This document shows positions 21,691 to 32,942 of a stretch of DNA of 64,000 bases, one piece after another. A program made the translations under genes and the position numbers. The notes beneath the pieces were generated by a model that was not told where the DNA came from, did no database searches, and saw only the letters and a list, made by a program, of their open reading frames with translations. The stretch spans positions 60,404,042 to 60,468,041 of the forward strand of contig CM060734.1 of the NCBI GenBank assembly GCA_030704615.1, given 5' to 3'. Position 1 is the first letter of the stretch. Each line of letters starts with the position of its first letter. Origin of the DNA: Takakia lepidozioides (Eukaryota; Streptophyta; Takakiopsida; Takakiales; Takakiaceae).

Positions 21691-22205
21691 GTCAGTCTCT
21701 TTGATTGGCAACTGGTGATAACCCGATCGTAAATCCAATGTGCTAAACACCTTCGCATGCCCAATTGCATCAAAGATTTCCTCTGGAGTTGGCATGACAT
21801 ATCTATTGGACTTAGTCTAGCGGTTCACAGGATGATAGTCCCCACATATCCTTCTTTCTGTCCAATTGTCATAGATATCTTTCTTAGCTGGCATCACCGT
21901 TGCCAAGGCATACTCCCCGCCTGACAACTCCACCAATCTAGCTTCGAACAACTCCATAGTCCATGACTGGATCAAAGACCTCTCCATGTCACTATATCTG
22001 TAGGGCCTTTAAAAATTTGGCGTATCACTTGCCAAATCAATACGAATCTCCTGGCCCTTCAAACTCCCCAAATCCTTCAAACCAAAGGCAAAGCAATTTC
22101 TATAAGCCCTTAAAATTCGCCGGATCCTCCGTCTCTCTCCTCCGGTAATTGTAGGTCCAACATCTGGTTCCCAATTGTCCTTAGTGACTGCAACCTTGGG
22201 TACAC
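21691..22205 (-). pseudogene. Family B reverse transcriptase, 5' half
   Basis: Minus-strand translation gives FAFGLKDLGSLKGQEIRIDL, RRPYR-like RPYRYSDMERSLIQSW, LVELSGGEYALATVMPAKKD, WTERRICGDYHPVNR, YVMPTPEEIFDAIGHAKVF and STLDLRSGYHQLPIKETD, the fingers and palm start with the first catalytic Asp (TLDL). It stops exactly at the chromovirus LTR. Two stops (before RPYR and after HPVNR) mark decay. The continuation of this RT is what is found at 9857 onward. Confidence 0.9.
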
Positions 22206-22210
22206 CAGGC

Positions 22211-22963
22211 TTACAGGTAGGAGACGCATCCTTTGATTGCTACATAGCAACCTCTTGGGGCTTGTCCGCCCACCCTGATTGTGGTGTAGCCTCCACTTGC
22301 TCCTAGTGGTGCAAGATTGGTCCACCACAACCTAGGCCTATGTGCCCATGAACCCATTGTAGCTGCATCCAACAATACAGCTGGTCCAATCCATGATCGG
22401 ATCTGATGTACACTGGCCATAACCCTAGCCCGAGAATCCCCCATGAGAGGAACATTCTCTAGGATGTAAGCTGGAGGTTGCACTTGCCTCACCTGCAAGT
22501 CACACAACACTCGCAACATCTCCCAAAACAGATGCGATCGTGCATCATGTAAACCATTACCTTGACCTGCAGGAGAATGTTCCTTGCAAGGCCACCCTCC
22601 TATCACCAAGTCAATGGGACCATGCTGATCCAAATCCTCCGCCCCCAGCATGGTAATGTCTGCTGGCAAGGCCTTTTGGTACCCTTGAATTGCTAAGAGG
22701 GGCAACAACTCAAGACATTGATATGTGAGCAAGGCAACATGGCGCATGGAATCACACCGAGCAATCTCATCCTTCTCCACATACAAGTACTTGCGTACTT
22801 TGATTCTTGCTTGCAACGCTCGTGCAAGCCCAGTGCTCATGCCTCCAAACAGGTCTAGCAAACAAATGCACGAGTCAGGTTGTTGCCAGATAATAGGCAC
22901 TGTGTCCAATGGAGCTAACTGAGGAGGTCCAGGTGATGTCACCAAACTCCCCTCACCCACCAA
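22211..22963 (-). pseudogene. C5 cytosine DNA methyltransferase domain inside a Ty3/gypsy pol
   Basis: 250-codon open frame. Motif I LLDLFGGMSTGLARAL (residues 35-50; SAM binding), motif II YVEKDE (61-66), motif IV IDLVIGGWPCKEHSPAG with the catalytic Pro-Cys (125-126), motif VI AYILENVP (Glu-Asn-Val, 169-171) and motif VIII HRPRLWWTN (208-216). These are in the canonical order and identify a DNA C5 methyltransferase. The target recognition region and motifs IX-X are not recognisable, so the domain is truncated or degraded. It lies between the protease (23636-22997) and RT (22205-21691) on the same strand, as an inserted module of the polyprotein. Predicted role: methylate cytosines in element or host DNA; inferred only. 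It is in a different frame from RT. Confidence 0.85.
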
Positions 22964-22996
22964 TGGAAAGGCCTCCTACCATGCTTGTTGCACACA

Positions 22997-23636
22997 CTAG
23001 CTTGCCAATTGCTGCAAATCCCCAACTGTACCCCACAGTGAGCTATGAACAAGAATATGAGGAAACAACTCAACCTTGTATGCCAATTGTTTGTCCTCAT
23101 CAGGTGGTGGCCTATCATCTGCATGGCTATTGCTTTCCAAGAGCTCAGCACTCCAAGCCACCACACCTGGGAATGCAGCCAATGTGGGCATTATGTTCCT
23201 ATGATCCACCGCTACATTCCCAATAAACCGCCCTGGGAGTAGTGCAAGTCGGCCATCCCCTGACTGCCACTCCGGCCTATAGGATGTCGTTTGCTCCCAA
23301 AAATCCAGAGTAAATCCCATGGGGTACAACACAACCCCACCAATAAGCACATCGTATGACATAAAGGAACGTAACAATGGCTTTGGCTCTCTTGACTGAG
23401 CCATCCATAGGATGATCTGGCTGTAGTCGAATGAAGAGCTCATGGCGTGTAATCCCTTGCGCCTTCTCTGAACCACCTAAAGACGTCTGAATTAGGAAAG
23501 GGCAAGGCTCCAAATCTTCCTCTGTAAGGCCCAAGCCTACAATTGTTGCTCTCTCCAACATCAATGGTTGTGCTCCCGAATCCAACAAGACCCGTAGTGG
23601 CCTATACCTCCTCCTGGTTGGGCCACCCAATTCCAT
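22997..23636 (-). pseudogene. Family B aspartic protease region
   Basis: VLLDSGAQPLMLERATIVGL gives the retropepsin active site (D-S-G-A), followed by FLIQTSLGGSEKAQGITRHE and LFIRLQPDHPMD. A frame change near 23400 joins to DVLIGGVVLYPMGFTLDFWE and YRPEWQSGDGRLALLPGRFI, which has the look of the flap and C-terminal half. So at least one frameshift. It precedes the methyltransferase module on the same strand. Confidence 0.8.
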
Positions 23637-24382
23637 CCTGATTGTCCACCATGACTACTCCAGGAGTCACCATGTTGCGCTCAATGGCTAGCCCAGCTGA
23701 CAACTCATGCAACCTTGCAGCTACCGCTTACCATGGCGCAGCTGTGGCTGACTTCACCCTTGAATCCAAAGCATCTATAGACTGATCCCCACCCCTCTAG
23801 TCCCCCCTAAGTGCTCCATCACCCGAGGTGTCATCCCCCAATGTTGTTCCCGATGTCATGCCTGCTCCCCTCCATGTATATGTTCTGTCGCGGGCTGTTG
23901 TGTCTCTCTGTGGTCCTTCACTCTCTGCCCTTGTCCAATCACCTCTTTCAACTCATCCCGAGTCTGTGTGTACTTCCCACATGGAGAGGGAGGATGTGCC
24001 AAGAATGGTGGATCCAACTACCAAGTCCAACAGATTTGCAGCTGTTTCCAGTCCTCTACCGACGACACAGGTTGAGGTTATTTCAACATTGGTGACCCCT
24101 GAATTGGCAGGGAACACCGAATTGGCAACGGAGGGGTTTGTTCCGCCCATGTTAGTTTTCATAGGTGCACCCCCGTATCATCCACAGGCCATCCCATTGT
24201 TATCCGCACTCGCAGATAGTCTGGTCTCCCCCACATCAGAGCGCTTACTCCAGCCCCTTGGTACTGCTCCCATCGCTTCCACAGATCCTTGGAATATTGA
24301 ATTGGGGGTCACCCCTGGCTCCACATTCACCACGGGTCTGACGGTGCCTACGCCTATGGTTTTTGCTCCAACCCTCGGCAAA
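23637..24382 (-). pseudogene. Family B gag/spacer region, unrecognised
   Basis: Region upstream of the protease on the element's strand. Only short frames (for example AKTIGVGTVRPVVNVEPG) without zinc-knuckle or capsid landmarks. A plus-strand open frame at 23828-24508 covers most of it but runs into the solo LTR and is judged accidental. The element sequence continues on the other side of the solo LTR. Confidence 0.4.
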
Positions 24383-24387
24383 CCATC

Positions 24388-25350
24388 TGTCGCGCGGCTT
24401 TTACTCACCCATCCCTTCGCTATCCGAGGCGGAAACTCCAAGATAGAAGAGTTGGAAATCTCTAAGTACTCAGCCCGCTCAGAACAATCAGTCATGACCT
24501 ACAGCTAGTGTATCATGGGGGTGTTTCCTATTTGTTTTCCTTTCCGCATTCATGTTAGCTAGCTACCTTACTATTGATAATTAAGTATCAGTTTGCTTCA
24601 TTAATCTATCGGATTCCATCAACTCATCCATTCATTCCACAGCTCACTCAGATCTCTCTACACAGTGTGAGTATGAAGTGTGTATCAGATTAATATCTAT
24701 CAAGTATCAAGCTAAGGTCATGGTGTCTCTAATCTACTCTACATTACAATTCTATAGCTTGCTTTCATTAAGCATCTCAGATCATCCTCCTCCTACTCCG
24801 TGCTCTCCCTCTTTCTGCCCAGAGATACGCTCTCTGCCTCATTTCCCCTCAGTCATGTCCGAAGTCTCCCCCCCAAGAAGTGCCACAGAAATGATCCCCT
24901 TTTCAGTCCTTGCTTCCCGCTTTATCTTCCTACCCGTTGTTCTAACCGTTTCCCTCACTAACCGTCGTCCGTGAACTAACATGTTCCATTCGCAGGTGTT
25001 GTTCCCCACAGCCGTTCCCTGTCCTGCTATCCATTCCCTATGGTCGTGACAGCTGTGTCAAGCTGTGACGGGCTGTGACTGGCTGTGCGACTGTGTTTGG
25101 CTGTGTCGGGCTGTGACTGGCTGTGTGGCTGTGTCGGCTGTGACGGGCTGTGTTGGCTGTGATGGGCTGTGTCGGCTGTGACGACTGTGACGGGCTGTGT
25201 TGGCTGTGACGACTGTAACGGGCTGTGTAACCCCCCTCTAAAGTGTGCTGCTATCGCCCCTAAGGCTCCTGTTGGTCTCAGTCTGTGCAAAAATTAAGGG
25301 TACCCCACAGATCCCGTATAAGTGTGTAAGTCCCAGACAGTCCTCTAACA
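24388..25350 (-). mobile_element. Solo LTR of element A (963 bp)
   Basis: Reverse complement starts TGTTAGAGGACTGTC and ends GCGCGACA, matching the 3' LTR at 8272-9246 throughout. Plus-strand CCATC occurs directly on both sides (24383-24387 and 25351-25355), a 5-bp target duplication. The sequence on the two sides joins into continuous family B sequence, so this is an insertion into B followed by LTR-LTR recombination. Confidence 0.95.
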
Positions 25351-25543
25351 CCATCATCTGGCCCAGTAGTAGGTCGAATACGACATAGGGTTGCTGCAAA
25401 AACTTCGGGATGCCAATTGAACCTGCAGGGCATGGAGCAGGTGGATCAGAAAGAAACAAAGGATAAGGGGAAGGAGAAGAAACACATGAAGGGCAAGGGG
25501 GAGCAGACCGGAGAGGGGATCGGCAAGGGGAAGCAAAGACCAC
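25351..25543 (-). pseudogene. Family B 5' internal region
   Basis: Minus-strand frame with GSIGIPKFLQQPYVVFDLLL just before the solo LTR target site. Low-complexity Pro/Ser/Leu upstream. No recognised domain; probably leader or gag start. Confidence 0.35.
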
Positions 25544-25718
25544 GTCGTGCGCATACATATCACTACACAACTACATTGCTGTCCAAAACCACGCAACACA
25601 AGTGCACGCCACACACTAGTATATCACTAGTCCACCACTAGTCCAACCACTAGGCTACAACTAGTCAGTCACTAGGCTGCCACTATGCTGCCCACTATAG
25701 CAGTCACTAGTCCACACA
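25544..25718 (-). mobile_element. Family B LTR fragment (second copy, 175 bp)
   Basis: Direct repeat of 26022-26203 (TGTGTGGACTAGTGACTGC start on the minus strand, many ACTAGT motifs). It begins at the base following the end of the full LTR at 25719-26203, so two LTR copies lie head to tail with no internal sequence between them. Confidence 0.75.
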
Positions 25719-26203
25719 TAAAGAAGAAGAATACAAGCACTCTTGAGCTCACAAACTTTGCACATGAAAGCATCACTCATATTAAGTCAAGCCAAGTACA
25801 CCCCATGCTATGGAGAATCCATACTACGGCGCCATAGCTAGGCACGGTGAGGCTCAACTCAAGAAAGATGAGCCTCCCGCGCTTGCCGTGAAGATAACCA
25901 CTCCAGGGCCTAAATTTGCCTTGACCCTGGATTGACACTTGGGCCATTCCCAAATGTCAATATGTAAAAGCTAGCTATTTCCTAGCTAGTTTCACACTAG
26001 TGGTAAAATAACTTGACAGCTGTCGTGCGCATACATATCGCTACACAACTACATCGCTGTCCAAAACCACACAACACAAGTGCACACACTAGTATATCAC
26101 TAGTCCACCACTAGTCTAGCCACTAGTCCAACCACTAGGCTACAACTAGTCAGTCACTAGGCTGCCACTATGCTGCCCACTATAGCAGTCACTAGTCCAC
26201 ACA
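25719..26203 (-). mobile_element. Family B LTR (485 bp)
   Basis: On the minus strand it starts TGTGTGGACTAG directly after a polypurine stretch (AGCTAGGGGGGCGAT) and ends CTTCTTTA, consistent with a CA end changed to TA. The plus-strand homologue is at 12695-13662 and a partial one at 27487-27925. Confidence 0.7.
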
Positions 26204-26466
26204 ATCGCCCCCCTAGCTGGTGCTTAGGTCCCTCTAAGTCCAGGTAGCCATAAGATGTAATAGTGACATGTGATGTGATGTGAAGTCCTCCACCACTGTC
26301 CCTACTACACTCAAACTCGATAGATCAAGAGGCCGGGTGCAAGAGTTGTCCCATCGTTAGTCACCGTCTTGCAACCTGTGAACTTGAGCCTATGATCTCA
26401 TATATTGACTCCTATGAGCTTGGCCTCCCATGTCTTGTTAGCTGCCTCTAGTCATGTCCACTGCCA

Positions 26467-27480
26467 CTATCCCAAGCATTGTGGACATAACCAATCTCCA
26501 TTATGAACCCTCTCAAGAGGTGGTGTCAAGCATCCCATATGCCAAGCTCTTGAGCATTGATCAGACACCAGCATTGTGGCTGCCCCTTTAGCAGACCCAC
26601 ACAACTTGCACCTCAAACTTGCAAGTACCACTGCCAGGTTTGGGTCAATCCTACCATCGACATTCGGAAGGTGACATGGCGCACAATTACGCACATGGTC
26701 CTTCCAAGTTATGCCATCCCGACCCTCCAAGATCAAGACGCCTGAGGGCAATACCTCTCGAACCCTCAAAATAACACGTCCTGCAGTCACATCCAAGGTC
26801 GTAGGAGCAGTATGTTGCAGATAGACATAGTCACTAGGGTTGAATCTTCGAACCCCAAGACGATAGCCCGCACCACGTATGGTAGCATACCTCAACGTAT
26901 CACGATGTTGTGCAATGGCAAGGTTCTCAAAAACCATGGGCATGACTTTCTTGAACAACTCTGCACGCTGATCACGTGCACGTGCCTACACGTCCGGATC
27001 GTCAAGGTCAAGAACTGAAGCAGCTTCTCTACGAATGGATGTAGGCAAATCCGGCTCTTGGCCAAAGAGAGAAAGTATGGTGAGAAGGAGGCAAGTGATG
27101 CTTGCTTGCTGAACCTGTAGCCCATGGCTAACCAGGGGAACTGAAGGTCCCAATCTCCTAGGTGTCCCTTCTGCAAGCCATACTTGCGCAAACCCCTCTT
27201 TACTGTCTGAACAACCCTCTCTGCCAAGCCATCGGCCTCAGGATGATCCCGAGAAGTGGTGCGGTGGTCTACCAAGGCCTTGTCACACAAGCCTGAAACT
27301 CCCCCAAGAACTCTCTCCCTTGGTCCGTGAGTACCTCAGATGGAGCACCGAATCGGCTAAGTACACAATCCAAGAATGCATACGCAACCCCTCACTAGCC
27401 TTATCAGGCAATGGAACCAACTCGATCAACACTTGGAGAAGTGCTCCACCATCACCAACACGTACTTGTTGTGGTGTCAA
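26467..27480 (-). pseudogene. Family B integrase with PHD finger, second copy
   Basis: Minus-strand copy of the 3' end of the integrase: RTTSRDHPEADGLAERVVQT (catalytic Glu), KYGLQKGHLGDWDLQFPWLA, then FNPSDYVYLQHTAPTTLDVT and GVLILEGRDGITWKDHVRNC and a PHD finger at about 26470-26610 with C-x2-C, S-x2-C (third ligand lost), H-x2-C and WLCPQC. The lost ligand differs from that of the plus-strand copy, so an intact PHD finger was probably ancestral to both. The copy is cut on its 5' side at about 27480, where LTR-like sequence starts. Confidence 0.85.
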
Positions 27481-29240
<1,760 letters not shown>

Positions 29241-29740
29241 NNNNNNNNNNNNNNNNNNNNNNNNNNNNNNNNNNNNNNNNNNNNNNNNNNNNNNNNNNNN
29301 NNNNNNNNNNNNNNNNNNNNNNNNNNNNNNNNNNNNNNNNNNNNNNNNNNNNNNNNNNNNNNNNNNNNNNNNNNNNNNNNNNNNNNNNNNNNNNNNNNNN
29401 NNNNNNNNNNNNNNNNNNNNNNNNNNNNNNNNNNNNNNNNNNNNNNNNNNNNNNNNNNNNNNNNNNNNNNNNNNNNNNNNNNNNNNNNNNNNNNNNNNNN
29501 NNNNNNNNNNNNNNNNNNNNNNNNNNNNNNNNNNNNNNNNNNNNNNNNNNNNNNNNNNNNNNNNNNNNNNNNNNNNNNNNNNNNNNNNNNNNNNNNNNNN
29601 NNNNNNNNNNNNNNNNNNNNNNNNNNNNNNNNNNNNNNNNNNNNNNNNNNNNNNNNNNNNNNNNNNNNNNNNNNNNNNNNNNNNNNNNNNNNNNNNNNNN
29701 NNNNNNNNNNNNNNNNNNNNNNNNNNNNNNNNNNNNNNNN
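29241..29740. other. Assembly gap (500 N)
   Basis: Exactly 500 N bases, the usual placeholder for a gap of unknown size. Open frames that cross it are artefacts. Confidence 1.
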
Positions 29741-32700
29741 TTTGTCACCCTGTCGGTGGTGCTCAACGTTTTCCTACCTTTCATTCATTTTTAATCGGAG
29801 ATCGACCCATCGACATCGGCCCAAGTTTTCATTTTCATTCCGGGAGAGGAGTTCGACTGATCGGAGCTCTCGCAACTAAATGATGTCTGCCGAAGTGTTC
29901 ATTTCATTTGGAGATTGACCGATCGGAGCTCTCGCAACCAAACCGTTGATGTTGATGTTGGCGTAAGAATTCTCTCTCAACTAAATTGTCGACAAGTGGG
30001 GCCGTGCAAACCTTCCTACACGCCCCCTTTGGTTGATTTTCTTCTTTGAGTGACTTGGGGTACATATTTTGGAAATATTTTGGAAGACCGTCTCCCTCCG
30101 ATATGGGCTGTAATTTGGAGTTGTTTTGGCGCATTGGACGTGGGTGAATTAGACATCCGGGCTACATGAACATTGAGTCAACAAGTTTGTTTTATTGCGC
30201 AAGATGGGAGATGGGGGCGCAGCTACCCGGCTGATAAATATGGCCCAATAATTCAGTTCTTAGGTGCTATGTTTAGAAACAGACAGGGTTTTCAAGCAAA
30301 AGGTTCGTGTTGTAAGTCTTTTGCTTGCCTTTATTTAAGGTAAGAAGAGTGCAATGGCCAAGTAGGAGTCAAAAGGCAGCCAGCCCCGCATCGGACGGAA
30401 ATAGCCGGCGGGCCCCGCCGGTCCGTCAGAGGCGCCGGACGGGTCTGGCGCCCGACTGACCCGGTCTGGACAGAGGGGTAACCCGGCGGCGTGACCGGGG
30501 GAAATAGCCCCCACCGAGTCCCCTGGCACTTGCGAGTCGCCATATCGTTGCATGGGGGCAGACTTGAGAGACGGAGGGCGGCAGCCTTGCGATCTGTGTG
30601 TGTGTGTGGATCGCTGGAGGTTCGTGATGGAGTGAGTTCGGCGCCGAATGTGGGTGGTGGGGGAGGAGTTGGGAGCGGAACAAGCTCCGCTGGCTGTGCA
30701 GCGATGAGCGCTGCGTGCTTGGTTGGACTCTTCCGTGGTTGACAATTGCAGGTTGCGTGTGCTGTGGGGTTACCAAACAGATATGGCCAGTTCTGTAGCA
30801 GACAAGTGCGCTGCAGAATTTTGGGAGCTCAAATGCGAAGAAAAGTTGTGATTTTGGATGGCGAGAGACTGAGGGAGTCGCACTGATTTGTACGCATGCG
30901 CTCCGAAAGCCACAGAGAGGTAATTACTGCAGACGGTGTAGACATGCGGAGGTTTGGTGCAGGGTTGCATCAATCTGCAAGTCTGTAGAGGCATCCGAAA
31001 GACTATGAGACTGGGATGAGCTCTTGATGAACTGTGGGAGAATAATTTTGAAGAACTCGCGTTGACTCTTCCTCTTCTCAGCTGAGCTCAGGACAGCTGT
31101 TAAATTTCATCAGTTGTACGTCGTGAGCGGGCGCAAAGACAGCGAACTGTAATAGCACACTACCTCTCTCATTTTGGGGTCGATTTGCTTCGCTCTCTAT
31201 GCTACCTGTGAGTCGCCCGTCAAGCTGAAGGAGGCAGAAAGGCAGAGAGGTTCAGTCCGATGAACGTACCTTTTTATTGCATACTCCTCCTGCAGGATCG
31301 AAAAAGGTGGTATCAGAGTTTCTAGGAGTAGATGACGTCGGAGAAAAACATGGCATCCTTCATTCTACACTTCAGGAATGTCATTTGTCGATCCCCGTCA
31401 CTGGCGTTGCTGACATGGGCGTTGCAGTTTACACATCCGAATCTCTCTCTTCTCCTTCCTCTTTCTTCCCTCACTGCATTGTGTAACAGGCCCTCTGGAC
31501 CTCCTGTGGATATCGCGAAAATTTTCCCTCTCTTTTTGCCATTCATCATTTGTCCTTCCCCGTCTTGCAGTTTAGAGCGCGATGATTGTTGTAACATGCT
31601 GAACAACCTTCAATGCACCTCTACTAGTCGCTCCGTATAAAGTGACTGAGCTTGGTGAACTGCAGTCACCTGTACTTCCTGAATTGGTCTCTTGAATCTG
31701 ATGGGCATCCGTTCAACTAGTCGAACCTCGTCCTTTGAAATTTGTGTGAGTCGCACGTGTTATTCTCATTTTCGGACGCGCTTCAAGTGCATCAAAGATG
31801 CACATTTGACTTGCAGAGAGAGGGAGAGAGAGGAAAGGACTCAACCAATGAATTTCTCTTCTGTTCCGATTTGTAAAGTTCCTGTCTATCTTTCTTTCTG
31901 ACGTCCTCACAACAACGCCGCAGCTCCACGAAGATTCCTACTCTTCCTCCGCGGCAGTAGAATTTGACAACCCAATTTAAATGTCTGCAACCCAGGATGT
32001 TTCTCCTGCCAGTGGGGCGTGAAATCTTCGAATTTCCTACTGAAGAGCAATGTGTGTAAGGTAGACAGGAAAGGTTTCCGGCATTTCGTAGGATCCAGAC
32101 TCGATGCTGAGGTAGGTCCAGAGTGTTGTGTGTACACCCTCACCCGCAACTTTCACTGCTTCAACATGGTAGTTGGTTTTGAAGACCCCGCCCCTTTACT
32201 TCGGAGGTCTTGCGTATGGGAGACTTGATGATTTTGCATTTGATTTCAGGAATAAAAGCTGTGAGAGTTGATCTTTCGAAGTCAGCAGAGCGTGCCTGAC
32301 CCTGAAGCTTATGGCTATCCATGTCTGCAACAGGTGGCAAGCAGTGCCCAGCTCTCTCCGTCCCCAGGTCGAACCATTGTAGCGTTTGGAAGGTGGAGAT
32401 CTCCATTCCTTAAACAAAATAGTTCTTGGAAGCACTTTCACATGGACAAGCTAAAGTTACTACGAGAATGAGTCAATTTTGAGCAGCCAGGGCCGAGTTA
32501 CTATCGAGGGCAACTAAAATGGGACACGATGCAGCCAATTTGATGGGCCTTGGATCGAGGACGAAGGTGGAGGTTTTGGTTCTCGCCACCCAGCCCTCTC
32601 TCTGTTGCTGAGATCCTTCCTTCTGGTAGAAAGTTGGTGTGAAGATCAGGCTTCATCGAAGGCTCGAGGAACTGAGTTCCTCACGGTATTTCTTTGTAAT

Positions 32701-32942
32701 CATGGACATGGAAGGGAGTTTGTGGACAATAGTTGGACATTGAGGAGAAGGTCAGTGGGCCACAGCAGTACTGCGGTGGCTGTTGAAGGCATCTTAGAGA
32801 AGCGTAGAATGGGCTGATGGCAGACACAATCTTGACAATGGTAGTCAGAATTCTTCTGAAAGAGAGTCAAATGGCACTATCAAGATAGGTCTGGAAAGTT
32901 ACAGACACTGACTAAGGGGAGAGGCACGAAGAGTAGATTGAA
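29741..32942. other. Unassigned; includes a GC-rich CpG-dense patch
   Basis: No coding gene supported. 30366-30560 is unusually GC-rich and CpG-dense (GGCGGGCCCCGCCGGTCCG), unlike the flanks. The 3 kb directly upstream of the WAV3-family start codon probably contain its promoter and 5' UTR, but no element could be fixed. Confidence 0.5.

Noticed and set aside
23828-24508. 226-codon plus-strand ORF
   Set aside because: It is antisense to the family B gag/spacer region and its last 40 codons run into the solo LTR that inserted later, so it cannot be an original gene; low-complexity Pro/Thr/Leu content.
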